A program made the position numbers and the translations under genes. The notes beneath the pieces were generated by a model. The model did no database searches and was not told where the DNA came from. It saw only the letters and a program-made list of their open reading frames with translations. Positions 18,582 to 27,762 of a stretch of 64,000 nt of DNA are shown in pieces. How positions within the stretch are numbered: position 1 is the first letter of the stretch; each line of letters begins with the position of its first letter. This DNA comes from Eggerthella timonensis (lineage in GTDB: Bacteria; Actinomycetota; Coriobacteriia; Coriobacteriales; Eggerthellaceae), in assembly GCF_900184265.1 (NCBI RefSeq), contig NZ_FXXA01000002.1, forward strand, positions 2,528,539 through 2,592,538, given 5' to 3'.

Positions 18582-19352
18582 TCAAAACAATCCGCAGGTG
18601 AACAGAAAGTTCAGCGATTTCAGATTCGACCCCACGTGCTCGTGCACCCACTGCTGGCAGAAGCGCAGCACGGCGAACGAGGCGGAAGGGTCCACCTCGA
18701 GGGCCTTGATCTCGGCGAACGTGGAGCCCAGCAGCGCCCGGCACCACGCCACCGTGGAGGCCGGCACGAGGACCGTCTCGACGTTCGGCCGGCACGCGGC
18801 GCACACCGTGCCGCCCTCCTGGTACGAGAGCGGCACGAGGGCGTCCGTCGGAGCGGGTGCGACGTCGCGCCCGCAGCCCACGCACACGTCGAGGCTCGGG
18901 CGCAGCCCCGCGAACGCGAGCGTCTTGAGCAGATGGGCGGCGCACACCGCCGGCACCTGGGCGGCCTCGACCCGTCCCAAGCTGGCCAGCGCCGCGCGCG
19001 TGAGCGCGAACAGGCGGGGGTTCTCGAGGCCCATCTGCGTGACGCGGTCGAGCAGCTCGGCCATGGGCGCGGCGCCGGCGGCGTGCTCGATGTCGCGCCG
19101 CAGCCGGTCGTTGCTCTCGACGAGCCGCACTTCCTTCACGATGTCGAGGCTGCGCCCGCGCGCGACGAGCGCGTCGGCCACCGAATACAGCTCGAGGCGT
19201 GCGGCGAACGAGCTGGTGGGCTTGCGCGCGCCCTTCGCCACAGCCCGCATCTGCGAGCCGTCCTCGGCGAGCATGGTCACGATGAGGTCGCTCTCGCCGA
19301 GCTTCGTCTTGCGCAGCACGATGGCGCGCGCGTCGTAGGTGGGCTGGGACAC
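18582..19352 (-). CDS. recO: RecO, DNA repair protein
   Basis: 256-aa recombination mediator that loads RecA with RecF and RecR. An N-terminal OB fold (RAIVLRKTKLGESDLI) is followed by a helical domain with a four-cysteine zinc site (CVGCG and CAAC). It sits next to the era block, the usual neighbourhood of recO. Confidence 0.93.
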   Translation of the reverse strand: MSQPTYDARAIVLRKTKLGESDLIVTMLAEDGSQMRAVAKGARKPTSSFAARLELYSVADALVARGRSLDIVKEVRLVESNDRLRRDIEHAAGAAPMAELLDRVTQMGLENPRLFALTRAALASLGRVEAAQVPAVCAAHLLKTLAFAGLRPSLDVCVGCGRDVAPAPTDALVPLSYQEGGTVCAACRPNVETVLVPASTVAWCRALLGSTFAEIKALEVDPSASFAVLRFCQQWVHEHVGSNLKSLNFLFTCGLF

Positions 19353-19358
19353 GCGGGC

Positions 19359-20879
19359 CTACGAAATGCTGGCGATGGCGTTGTCGCTCGTCCAGACGAT
19401 GGCGCCGCTCTTCTGCTTCGAGGAGCCGTACACGGTCTCGCCGTCGAGCGAGGTCACCGCCTTGCCCGTAATGGTGAACGACGTGGTCTCGTTGCCCTCG
19501 TACTTCACCGCGTCCACCGATTCCACCAGGTAGGCCGTGCCGCCGATGGTGATGGGCTCGCCCGAGCCCTGCACGCCGCCGAGATACGACAGCGCAGCCT
19601 GCTCGAGCTCGGAAGCGCGCGACAGAGCGATGGACACGGTCACCGAAGAGCCCGAATCGGCCTTCTCGCCGGCGCCGGGATCGGTGCCCAGCACGGTGCC
19701 GGGCGCTGCGCTCTCGTCGTACACGTAGCTGGCCACGGCCTCGTACCCCTCGTCCTGCAGCAGCTTGGACGCCTCGTCCCACGTCTTTCCGACCACGTCG
19801 GGAACGGTGAAGGGCACGGCTACCGTGACGGTGATCTCGGTGTTGGCGGTCGCCTTCGACCCTGGCTCGGGGGCTATGCCCAGCACGAGCCCTTCGTGCT
19901 CGTCGGACTTCTCGGTGACGAAGGTGACGTTCTTGAAGCCGTCCTTCTCGAGCTGGCCGGCCACCTCGTCGCGCTGCTTGCCCACGGCATCGGGGATCGT
20001 GCGCGCCTCGGAGACGTGGATGGTGACCTCGGAGCCGGCTTCCTCGCGCGCGCCGGCGGCGGGATCCATGAGCAGCACGACGCCCTCGGTGTCGTCGGAC
20101 TTGATCTTCTCCTCGTGCACGGTGAAGCCCTTGGACTCCAGCACGTAGACGGCGTCGGACTGGGTCATGGAGACGACGTCGGGCAGCATCTTGCCGCCCC
20201 ACAGCTCCAGGTAGTACGTGACTCCCGCCGCTCCGCCGCCGAGGACGAGCAGGCAGACCAGCACGATGGCCACGATCTTGCCCTTGCCGCCCTTCTTCTG
20301 GTTGGCGTCGGGCGCGCGGAATTCCTTTTGCTTCGGGGCGGCCTGGCCCTCGATGCGGGGCATCTCCATGGTGTCTCCCGGCCCCCACGACTTCTTCGGC
20401 GGCACGTAGCCCGCATCGACGAGGCATTCGTCGAAGCCCGAGAAATCGGAGCGTCCGGACACCGGCTCCTCGTCGGGACGGCGGGGCACGAACGGCGTGA
20501 GATCATCGGCAGCGCGCGCGGCCTCGTCGTCCCCGACGGAGGCGAAGTCGAACGCGTTGCCGTTCTCGTCGACGTTGACGCCCGCCACGTCGATGGCGGG
20601 GAGGCTCGAACGGTCGAGCGGGCCCGAGGCGTCGGGGCCGTCGGAAACAGACTCGTCGGCGGACACGACGCCCTCGAAGTCGGGATCGAGCCCGTCGGCG
20701 GCTCGGTCCGCTTCGGGCGCACGTTCCTCGGGGGCCTCGTCGGCCGCGATCGAGCGCAGCGTCGCATCGCTCGTGGACGCTGCGGCAACGGCCGCCATGC
20801 GGCCGGTCAGCGGAAACCCGCACTCGTTGCAGAATTTCGCGCCGTCTTTGTTATCGGATTGGCAGTTCGGACAGATCAT
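19359..20879 (-). CDS. Zinc-ribbon, single-pass membrane protein with three PASTA domains
   Basis: 506 aa. N-terminal zinc ribbon (CPNC...CNECG), acidic disordered region to about 205, transmembrane segment around 206-230, then three PASTA repeats (each beginning with a P.VVG- or PDAVG-like motif) and a C-terminal NTF2-like or unknown domain. PASTA domains bind peptidoglycan fragments and beta-lactams. Unlike the usual Ser/Thr kinases there is no kinase domain here, so it would present PASTA repeats outside the cell without its own signalling part. Start ATG 20879 follows GAGGGAGT. Confidence 0.85.
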   Translation of the reverse strand: MICPNCQSDNKDGAKFCNECGFPLTGRMAAVAAASTSDATLRSIAADEAPEERAPEADRAADGLDPDFEGVVSADESVSDGPDASGPLDRSSLPAIDVAGVNVDENGNAFDFASVGDDEAARAADDLTPFVPRRPDEEPVSGRSDFSGFDECLVDAGYVPPKKSWGPGDTMEMPRIEGQAAPKQKEFRAPDANQKKGGKGKIVAIVLVCLLVLGGGAAGVTYYLELWGGKMLPDVVSMTQSDAVYVLESKGFTVHEEKIKSDDTEGVVLLMDPAAGAREEAGSEVTIHVSEARTIPDAVGKQRDEVAGQLEKDGFKNVTFVTEKSDEHEGLVLGIAPEPGSKATANTEITVTVAVPFTVPDVVGKTWDEASKLLQDEGYEAVASYVYDESAAPGTVLGTDPGAGEKADSGSSVTVSIALSRASELEQAALSYLGGVQGSGEPITIGGTAYLVESVDAVKYEGNETTSFTITGKAVTSLDGETVYGSSKQKSGAIVWTSDNAIASIS

Positions 20880-21013
20880 GCTGGCTTACTCCCTCGCGCA
20901 AATGGCACCTCCTGCGATTGTAGCCGAAAACGGCCCGCCCGCAGCGGGACAACGCACCGATTGCGCGCTTCGTGACAATACCTGCAGAAAAACGTCCCAT
21001 ATGCGAGCAAATG

Positions 21014-21087
21014 GGTGAGACAGAGGGACGGGGGTAACGTCTCATTCGCAACCGAATGAGACGTTACCCCCGTCCCTCTGTCTCACC
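21014..21087. repeat. Perfect 35-bp palindrome with CAAC loop
   Basis: Positions 21014-21048 and 21053-21087 are exact reverse complements over 35 bp; the arm contains GTGAGACAGAGGGACGGGGG and TAACGTCTCATTCG. It lies between era (stop at 21104) and the PASTA gene. There is no U-tract. It looks like a repetitive or mobile palindrome that may also end era transcription. Confidence 0.85.
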
Positions 21088-21103
21088 GGGCAACCGGAAT
21101 TCC

Positions 21104-22027
21104 CTACGCGCCCTCGCCGTAGCCGAAGCGGCGGATCTGGCTGGCGTCGCGGCGCCAGTTCTTCTTCACCTTCACCGACAGGTCGAGGAACACCCGGCAG
21201 CCCAGCAGCTGCTCGAGGTCCGTGCGCGCCTCGGTGCCGATCTGCTTGATGGCCGCGCCCTTCTTGCCGATGATGATGCCCTTCTGGCTGTCGCGCTCCA
21301 CGTACACGATGGCGTAGATGCGGTAGAGGTCCTTCTTGCGGTCGTACTCCATCTCCTCCACGTGGACGCCGATGGCGTGGGGCACCTCGTCGTGGAACGA
21401 GCGCAGGATCTTCTCGCGGATGAACTCGGCCACCACCACCTCGATGGGCTGGTCGGTCTCCATGTCGGCGGGGAACCACGCCGGCCCCGGCGGCAAGAGC
21501 GCCACCACCTCGTCGACGAAGTCCTGCACATGCTCGCCCGTGGCGCTCGATAGCTCCACGACGGCGTCCCAATCGCCCAGCTGGGCGGCCGCGAAGCGCT
21601 GGCGGTCCAGCTCGCCCTCGTCCACGAGATCGATCTTCGACAGCACGAGGATCTTCTTCGACCGCGCGCGCGAAAGCTGGGCGGCCACCCATTCGTCGCC
21701 CGTGCCCACGGGCTTGGACGCGTCCACAAGGAAGGCGACCACGTCCACGTCCTCGAGCGCTTTGAGCGCCGAGGTGTTCAGCTCCTCGCCGAGGGCGTCG
21801 TGGGGCTTGTGCAGGCCCGGCGTGTCCACGAGGATGAGCTGGAACTCGTCGCGGGTCAGCACGGCGCGGAAGCGGTGGCGCGTGGTCTGCGCCGTATCCG
21901 ACGTGATGGCGATTTTCTTGCCCATGATGGCGTTGATCAGCGTGGACTTGCCCGCGTTCGGGCGCCCGACCAGCGTGACGAACCCGGATTTGAAGGATTC
22001 GCCCTTCGGGGGAAACATATCGGTCAT
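21104..22027 (-). CDS. era: Era, ribosome-assembly GTPase
   Basis: 307-aa GTPase that binds the 3' end of 16S rRNA. G1 is GRPNAGKST, G3 DTPGLHKP; the G4 position reads SKID rather than NKxD. The C-terminal KH domain has IIGKKGAAIKQIG. The frame remains open upstream to 22381, but ATG 22027 has AAAGG upstream and gives the usual length. It follows dgkA and ybeY, as in many Gram-positive genomes. Confidence 0.95.
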   Translation of the reverse strand: MTDMFPPKGESFKSGFVTLVGRPNAGKSTLINAIMGKKIAITSDTAQTTRHRFRAVLTRDEFQLILVDTPGLHKPHDALGEELNTSALKALEDVDVVAFLVDASKPVGTGDEWVAAQLSRARSKKILVLSKIDLVDEGELDRQRFAAAQLGDWDAVVELSSATGEHVQDFVDEVVALLPPGPAWFPADMETDQPIEVVVAEFIREKILRSFHDEVPHAIGVHVEEMEYDRKKDLYRIYAIVYVERDSQKGIIIGKKGAAIKQIGTEARTDLEQLLGCRVFLDLSVKVKKNWRRDASQIRRFGYGEGA

Positions 22028-22047
22028 CGATGGAACCTTTCTCGGTA

Positions 22048-22527
22048 TCAGCTCAGGAGCGCCAAAAGGCGCGGGACGAACACGGCGGCGGCGACCGCCA
22101 CGGCGCCGAGCGCGCACACGAGCACCGCGCCGGCGGCGCAGTCCTTCGCGCGCTTGGCGAGCTCGGCGTACTCGGGCGACACGAGGTCGACCACCGACTC
22201 GAGCGCCGTGTTCAGGCACTCGGCGGCCAGCACGACCGCGATGCAGATGGCGATGGCGGCCCATGACGGGGCGTCGATGCCGAGCACGATGCCGAGCGCG
22301 ACCGCCGCAGCGCCCACCGCGAAGTGTATCTTCATGTTGCGCTGCGTCCGCGTGGTGTAGGCGATGCCCTCCCAGGCGCACGAAAACGCGCGCCCGAGCG
22401 AGAACCGGGCGCGCGAGCCTTTGTCCGCGTCGTTGCGAACGAAACGATCGTCTTCGCGCGCGCCGCCCTCCGGCGACGCCGCCCCCTCGGCGCGATCGTC
22501 TTCATCCACGGCGTTGGTCGCATCCAT
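22048..22527 (-). CDS. dgkA: Diacylglycerol kinase family protein (DgkA-like)
   Basis: 159 aa. After about 45 acidic and disordered residues comes the small three-helix membrane kinase domain: RNMKIHFA, then AAECLNTALESVVDL with the catalytic glutamates, and a last helix. It phosphorylates diacylglycerol or undecaprenol; Gram-positive members act on undecaprenol. The N-terminal acidic extension is longer than usual. ATG 22527 has only a distant GGGAGG. It sits between ybeY and era. Confidence 0.85.
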   Translation of the reverse strand: MDATNAVDEDDRAEGAASPEGGAREDDRFVRNDADKGSRARFSLGRAFSCAWEGIAYTTRTQRNMKIHFAVGAAAVALGIVLGIDAPSWAAIAICIAVVLAAECLNTALESVVDLVSPEYAELAKRAKDCAAGAVLVCALGAVAVAAAVFVPRLLALLS

Positions 22528-22550
22528 GCAATCCCGCCCCTCCCCCGGCC

Positions 22551-23012
22551 TTACCGCTTGGACCAAGCTTCGAGGATCTCCGCCTCGCGCTTCTCCATGA
22601 CCTCGGCCTCGTCGTCCTCGATATGATCGTAGCCGCACAGGTGCAGCAGGCCGTGCACGAGCAGCAGGCTGATCTCCTCCTCGAAGGTGGTGCCGAACTC
22701 GCGCATCTGACGCGAGGCCACGTCGGGGGCGATGATCACGTCGCCCAGCTCGAAGATGGGATCCTCCGCCAGGGTCATGGCCGACAGGTCGTCGTCCACG
22801 CCGTCGCATTCGAAGGACAGCACGTCGGTGGGGCCTTCCTTGTGACGGTAGCGCTCGTTGAGCTCGGCGATGGCCTCGTCGGTGACGAAGCTGATGGACA
22901 CCTCGGTGTTGAAGGGCTTGTCCTCGCGCGCGAGCACGAACTGCGTGAGCTCGTGCAGCGGCAGCTTCTCGAGGTCTTCTTTGCGATAATCGTAGTTGAT
23001 CTGGATGTCCAT
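22551..23012 (-). CDS. ybeY: YbeY, endoribonuclease for rRNA maturation
   Basis: 153-aa zinc-dependent RNase for 16S rRNA 3'-end processing. The three-histidine motif HGLLHLCGYDH is intact near residue 115, and TDVLSFE occurs upstream. ATG 23012 is preceded by AGAAAGGC. It begins 5 nt past the phoH stop, so the two are coupled. Confidence 0.94.
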   Translation of the reverse strand: MDIQINYDYRKEDLEKLPLHELTQFVLAREDKPFNTEVSISFVTDEAIAELNERYRHKEGPTDVLSFECDGVDDDLSAMTLAEDPIFELGDVIIAPDVASRQMREFGTTFEEEISLLLVHGLLHLCGYDHIEDDEAEVMEKREAEILEAWSKR

Positions 23013-23017
23013 GGTAC

Positions 23018-23974
23018 TCAAGCCTTTCTGCTTGCCTGATCGTAGGCCGAGACGATGGCGGCCACCAGCGAATGGCGCACCACGTCCTTGCCCGTGAAAT
23101 CGCAGAACGCGATGTCGTCGATGCCTTCGAGGATGGCGCGCACGCCCTTGAGGCCCGAGATGCCGCGCGGCAGGTCGAGCTGGGTCACGTCGCCCGTCAC
23201 CACCATCTTGGAGCCGAAGCCCAGGCGCGTGAGGAACATCTTCATCTGCTCGGGCGTGGTGTTCTGAGCCTCGTCGAGAATGATGAAGCTGTCGTTCAAA
23301 GTGCGCCCGCGCATGAACGCGAGCGGGGCGATCTCGATGACGCCGCTCTCGATGAGCTGCGTAGCGCGCTCCATGTCGGTCATGTCGAACAGCGCGTCGT
23401 AGAGCGGGCGAATATATGGATCTACCTTCTCCGTGAGGGTGCCGGGCAAAAAGCCCAGGCTCTCCCCCGCCTCCACCACGGGGCGCGTGAGGATGATGCG
23501 GCCGACCTCCTTGCGCTTGAGCGCGGCCACGGCCATGGCCATGGCGAGGTAGGTCTTGCCGGTGCCCGCGGGACCGATGCCGAAGGTGATGGTGTGCTCG
23601 CGGATGGCGTCCACGTAGCGCTTCTGGCCCGCCGTCTTCGGGCGGATGGCCCGTCCGCGGTACGTGAGCAAGATGTCCTCGCGCAGCGCAGCGGGGCTGA
23701 ACTCGGCCGTGCGCAACAGGTCGATGGCATGGCGCACGTACTCCAGCGTGGGCTCGCCGCCGCCTTCCACGAGCTTGATGAGGTCGGAGAACAACGCCGT
23801 GAGCGATTGCACCTCGAGCGGGTCGCCCTCGAGCACGATCGTATCGCCGCGCACGGTGATACGCGCCTGGAACGCGTCTTGCACGACGTGGAGAATCTCG
23901 TCCGCAGGCCCGACGATCAGCGCCATGTTCACGCTTTGCGGGGCCGTGAGGGTGATTTGCGTTTGGTCTGTCAT
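23018..23974 (-). CDS. phoH: PhoH-family ATPase (PhoH-like)
   Basis: 318 aa. A KH-like N-terminal part is followed by a RecD-like ATPase: Walker A GPAGTGKT, Walker B IILDEAQNT, and VVTGDVTQLD. The function is linked to RNA metabolism with YbeY, but the substrate is not known. ATG 23974 is chosen because it fits the family start; the frame is open to 24097. Confidence 0.92.
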   Translation of the reverse strand: MTDQTQITLTAPQSVNMALIVGPADEILHVVQDAFQARITVRGDTIVLEGDPLEVQSLTALFSDLIKLVEGGGEPTLEYVRHAIDLLRTAEFSPAALREDILLTYRGRAIRPKTAGQKRYVDAIREHTITFGIGPAGTGKTYLAMAMAVAALKRKEVGRIILTRPVVEAGESLGFLPGTLTEKVDPYIRPLYDALFDMTDMERATQLIESGVIEIAPLAFMRGRTLNDSFIILDEAQNTTPEQMKMFLTRLGFGSKMVVTGDVTQLDLPRGISGLKGVRAILEGIDDIAFCDFTGKDVVRHSLVAAIVSAYDQASRKA

Positions 23975-24075
23975 GGGGGCATTGTACCACGTACGGCTGC
24001 GACCGGCCTCGATGTCATCGAACCGACAAGGGAATATGGTGCAGGTGCTCAATTTTGGACGGGAGCGGCGCCGCG

Positions 24076-25185
24076 TCAGGCGAGCCGGTAGGCCCATAGC
24101 GCCTTCGTCTGGCCGAGCACCGTGTCAACGCTCCAAGCTTTGTTCGAGCGCTCGGCCGAATACGGGTCGTTGACGGAGAGGTTCCCCTCGTCGTCGATGC
24201 CCGTGACGACGAAGAAGTGCCCGTTGTCGGTGAAGTCGCCGGGGCCCACGTTGCAGACGAGCACGGCGCCGTCTTCGAGCGCGGCTCGCACGCTGCCCGC
24301 ATCGGCGGCGAGCGTCTCGCAGGAGAGCCCGAGCGAAGCGGCCTCGTCGACGAGGAACGTCGCGTCGGTGCCGTCGAACTGCGTCTCGTAGCCGCCGTCG
24401 CTCGCGCGCTTGCCCATGTCGTACGGCGAGAGGTCGCCCTTGCCGGTGAGGCCCTGGTACACCATGGAGAGCGACGTGGGGCAGCAGCCCGTCAGCGCGA
24501 ACGCCGTGGAGCTGTAGACGGTGGACCCCCAGCGGGAATCCCACTGGTAGAGGCGCGGCACCTCGCCGGAGGCGGGGTCGTCCGTGCCAAAGGCGCTCTC
24601 GGCGGGATAGGCGTCGGGGAACGTGCGCACGAAGGACACGGCCTCGGGTTCGACCGCGGCCAGCTTGAGCAGCTTGTACTGCACGGCCTCGCCGTCGACG
24701 GCGTAGGCACCCGGATGGGCGGCGATCCATGCGGCGTCGTCGCTCGTCTCGGCCGCTTCTACGAGCCGGGCGGCCAGCTCGTCGCCGAGCACGGCCTTGA
24801 GCTCGCCTTCGTCGATGGGATCGCGGGGCGCCTGCTGCTCGACGGGGGCCTGGTCGGCCTCGTCCAGCTCCGGCGCCGCCGCGCCGGCGGCCATGCAGCC
24901 GCGGACGCCCGCGACGAGCGCGATGACGAGCACGACCGCGGCGAGCGCGATCGCGAGGCGCTTGGGCCCGACGGCGCGCACGAGGTTCGTCGCAGCCTCA
25001 AAGAGGGCGAAGAGGGGCTCCGGGCCGTGCGCCTCCCACGAGCGCCGATTGCCCGTTCCGGGACGGCTCGAACGGAGGCGGCCCGAGCTGATCGGCTCAT
25101 GCGCGGCGGGCGCCCCTCCGCGCATGCGGGCCTGGCGCTCCTCGAGCCTCCTCCGCGCTCGCTCGCGCGCTTCGTCATCGGCCAT
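24076..25185 (-). CDS. Membrane-anchored C39-like protein, paralogue of the one at 17.5 kb
   Basis: 369 aa: a basic N-terminal region, one transmembrane segment near residues 78-96, a linker, then a C39-like domain with ALTGCCPTSLS (catalytic Cys expected here, the usual GCGP being GCCP), a conserved His in NGHFFVVTGI and NDPYSAER. Compared with the 17.5 kb paralogue it has a longer stalk. GGGAGG precedes ATG 25185. Substrate unknown. Confidence 0.82.
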   Translation of the reverse strand: MADDEARERARRRLEERQARMRGGAPAAHEPISSGRLRSSRPGTGNRRSWEAHGPEPLFALFEAATNLVRAVGPKRLAIALAAVVLVIALVAGVRGCMAAGAAAPELDEADQAPVEQQAPRDPIDEGELKAVLGDELAARLVEAAETSDDAAWIAAHPGAYAVDGEAVQYKLLKLAAVEPEAVSFVRTFPDAYPAESAFGTDDPASGEVPRLYQWDSRWGSTVYSSTAFALTGCCPTSLSMVYQGLTGKGDLSPYDMGKRASDGGYETQFDGTDATFLVDEAASLGLSCETLAADAGSVRAALEDGAVLVCNVGPGDFTDNGHFFVVTGIDDEGNLSVNDPYSAERSNKAWSVDTVLGQTKALWAYRLA

Positions 25186-25368
25186 AGGCGCCTCCCGTCC
25201 TCTCCCGGCCTTTCAGGAAACCATATCATACCTGATCCTATGGGGAGGAATCTTCCCCGAAGCGGCACAATACGACGCAGACTGCGCACCTGCGCGCAGG
25301 AGCTCCGTTCGCGGCGGTCCTTCCGAAGAGCCGCCACGAGGCCCCGGCGCCGTCGAAAGCTCAAGCCG

Positions 25369-25530
25369 TGGCGGTTTTCGACGGAAATCCGCTATCCGGA
25401 ACGCCCGGATCGCGCTGGTGCGACGAACCTAGCCCGCATCTGCTGCATTTCGCCTGATAGGAAACCGCGTTCGCAAAGCATGTTCGGGAAAGCCCCAAGG
25501 CCGAACGCGGATTTCCGTCGAAAACCGCCA
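25369..25530. repeat. Intergenic inverted-repeat element 1 (24-bp perfect arms, 114-nt interior)
   Basis: Arms at 25369-25392 and 25507-25530 are perfect reverse complements (TGGCGGTTTTCGACGGAAAT...). The 440-nt gap 25186-25626 holds no convincing gene; this 162-bp element is its only clear structure. The size and ends are like those at 30.2 and 32.6 kb. Confidence 0.75.
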
Positions 25531-25626
25531 TATCCGAGCCGTTCCCCTGCACAGGCCGTCCCCCCCTCCCTCGGAGCGGGATCGCGCGGCGCCGTCGCCG
25601 TCCGGCCCGCACCGGCGACGACGCGG

Positions 25627-26958
25627 CTACATCGTCGCCTTCACGAGCGTGCCCAACGGGGCACCGACGGGAGCGGGCAGCTCGAAGTAGCTTTCCGACA
25701 TGGCCACGCCGCCTTCCTCGACCAGCGCGAGCTCGACGGTTCCCACGCGGCGGGCGCGCTCGGACGCGCGCAGCTCGTCGCCGAGGGCGCGCAGCGCGGC
25801 TGCTCGGGCCGCCTTGACCTCGGCAGGCACCTGGTCGGCGCGCGCGGCGGCGGGCGTGCCGGCGCGGCGCGAGTACGGGAAGGCGTGGATCTTCGCGAAG
25901 CGGCAGGCGCGCGCGAGGGCGAGCGTCTCCTGGAACTCGGCATCGGTCTCGCCCGGGAAGCCCGCGATGATGTCGGTGGACAGCGCCAGCTCGGGCACGG
26001 CGGCGTAGAGCCGCTCCACGAGCGCGCGGAACCGCTCCGCGTCGTAGGGGCGCGCCATCTCGCGCAGCACCTTCGAGCTTCCCGCCTGCAGCGGCAGGTG
26101 CAGATGGCGGCAGACGCGCCCGTCGGCGGCGGCGAGGAGGTCGATGAGCGCGTCGTCCACGTCGCGCGGCTCGACGCTCGAGATGCGGAAGCGCACGGGG
26201 AACGCGCCGGGCTCGTGCAGGTCCGCCGTCTCGTCGAGCAGGCGGCGCAGCAGGCCGGCCAGGCGCGTCGCGGACGGGTCGCGGCGCTCGCCGTCGCAGT
26301 ACGAGCCCAGGTTGATGCCCGTGAGCACGATCTCGCCCGCGCCCGCCCGCGCGTACGCCGCGCACTCGCGCACGACCTCGTCGGCGGGGCGGCTCGTCGC
26401 CCGGCCGCGCGCCACGTGCACGATGCAGTACGTGCACGCGTTGTCGCACCCGTCCTGCACCTTGACCCCCACCCGGGTGCGGAACCCGGATCCGATATGC
26501 AAAAGGGGAGCCTCGCTCGACGGGGACGCCTCGCGCGCCGCGCCGGAGGGAGAGCCCGCGGGCTCCTCGGTTCGCGCGGCGGGGGCGTTGGCAGGATCGG
26601 CAGGCTCGTCGGCGGAGCCCTGGGAGGGACGGGCCTCGCACCAGTCCCGTATCGCGTCGGCGAGCTGGGCCTTCCCCACCACGGTGACGCGGTGGTCGAG
26701 AGCCTCGTAGAACGCCGCGTCGATGGCGGCGGCGCAGCCGGTGACCAGGACGCGGGCGCGATCGTTCGCGCGCAGGGCGCGGCGCACGGCCTTGCGGGTC
26801 TTCTTCTCGGCCTCGCCGGTGACCGTGCACGTGTTGACCACGATGAGGTCGGCTTCCGCTTCGGGCGTCTCCACGCCGCACGCGGCGAGACGCGCCGCCG
26901 CGTCGTCAGACTCGACGCGGTTCACCTTGCACCCCAAGTTGACGACGGCGAAGTTCAT
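25627..26958 (-). CDS. mtaB: MtaB, tRNA t6A37 methylthiotransferase
   Basis: 443-aa radical-SAM enzyme that adds a methylthio group to t6A at tRNA position 37. It has the N-terminal cysteines VNLGCKVN, VNTCTV, TGCAAA; the radical SAM motif CDNACTYC near residue 175; and a shortened C-terminal part. Its N-terminal GCKVN motif is the MtaB type. Between the two domains lies an acidic, low-complexity insert (about residues 112-155). ATG 26958 overlaps the end of rsmE by 4 nt. Confidence 0.93.
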   Translation of the reverse strand: MNFAVVNLGCKVNRVESDDAAARLAACGVETPEAEADLIVVNTCTVTGEAEKKTRKAVRRALRANDRARVLVTGCAAAIDAAFYEALDHRVTVVGKAQLADAIRDWCEARPSQGSADEPADPANAPAARTEEPAGSPSGAAREASPSSEAPLLHIGSGFRTRVGVKVQDGCDNACTYCIVHVARGRATSRPADEVVRECAAYARAGAGEIVLTGINLGSYCDGERRDPSATRLAGLLRRLLDETADLHEPGAFPVRFRISSVEPRDVDDALIDLLAAADGRVCRHLHLPLQAGSSKVLREMARPYDAERFRALVERLYAAVPELALSTDIIAGFPGETDAEFQETLALARACRFAKIHAFPYSRRAGTPAAARADQVPAEVKAARAAALRALGDELRASERARRVGTVELALVEEGGVAMSESYFELPAPVGAPLGTLVKATM

Positions 26959-27752
26959 CGCGCGCCCGCCCTCGCGCGACGCTCCAGCTCGTACAGCACG
27001 AGCGCGGGCGCCACGATGCCGGCGGTCTCCGTGCGCAGGATGGACGGGCCGAGCGACACGAGCGAGGAGCGGGGGTTGCAGGCCGAAAGCGCCTCCACCT
27101 CGCGCTCGGTCAGGCCGCCCTCGGGCCCCACCACCACGACCACGCGAGCGCCCTGCGCCGCCGGGCCGCCGCCGAGCGCACGGTCGAGCGCGACGTCGAG
27201 CCGCGACGCGCTGGGAGCCTCCTCCCAGCACACGAGCACCGCCGCGGCCGTCTCCAGCAGCGCGCACGTCTCCCCCAGGCCCGCCGGCTCCCGCACCTCG
27301 GGCACGGCCGGCTGCCCCGACTGCATGGCCGCGCTCTTCGCGATGGCGCGCCAGCGCTCGGCCTTCGCCGCGCCCTTGCGGGCGTCGAGCCGCACGATGG
27401 AGCGCTCGCATGCCAGGGGCGCGAAGGCGGACACGCCCAGCTCGGTGGCGTGGCGGATCACCGTCTCCATCTTGTCGCCCTTGGCCAGGCCTTGCACGAG
27501 CGTCACCGACGGACCCGCGTCTGCGCGCTCGAAGCGCTGCGCGATGCGCACGACCGGCAGCGCCTCGTCGAACGCGACGATCTCGCAAGCGAAGTAGTCC
27601 TGCGCCGCGTCCACCACCGCGATGCGCTCGCCCGGCGCCAGCCTGAGCACCCGGGCGTGCTTCGCGTCGTCGGCCTCGAGGCGCAGCGGGAACGCCGCGG
27701 CCTCCTCGTCGGCCAGCACCTGGTCGCGCAGGTAGAAATGCTGCAGGGACAT
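26955..27752 (-). CDS. rsmE: RsmE, 16S rRNA m3U1498 methyltransferase
   Basis: 265-aa SPOUT methyltransferase. The knot motif is VVVVVGPEGGLTEREV, and the N-terminal PUA-like domain has HARVLRLAPGERI. The gene lies between dnaJ and mtaB in the conserved order, 10 nt after dnaJ. Confidence 0.94.
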   Translation of the reverse strand: MSLQHFYLRDQVLADEEAAAFPLRLEADDAKHARVLRLAPGERIAVVDAAQDYFACEIVAFDEALPVVRIAQRFERADAGPSVTLVQGLAKGDKMETVIRHATELGVSAFAPLACERSIVRLDARKGAAKAERWRAIAKSAAMQSGQPAVPEVREPAGLGETCALLETAAAVLVCWEEAPSASRLDVALDRALGGGPAAQGARVVVVVGPEGGLTEREVEALSACNPRSSLVSLGPSILRTETAGIVAPALVLYELERRARAGAR

Positions 27753-27762
27753 CGCGGGTCCG

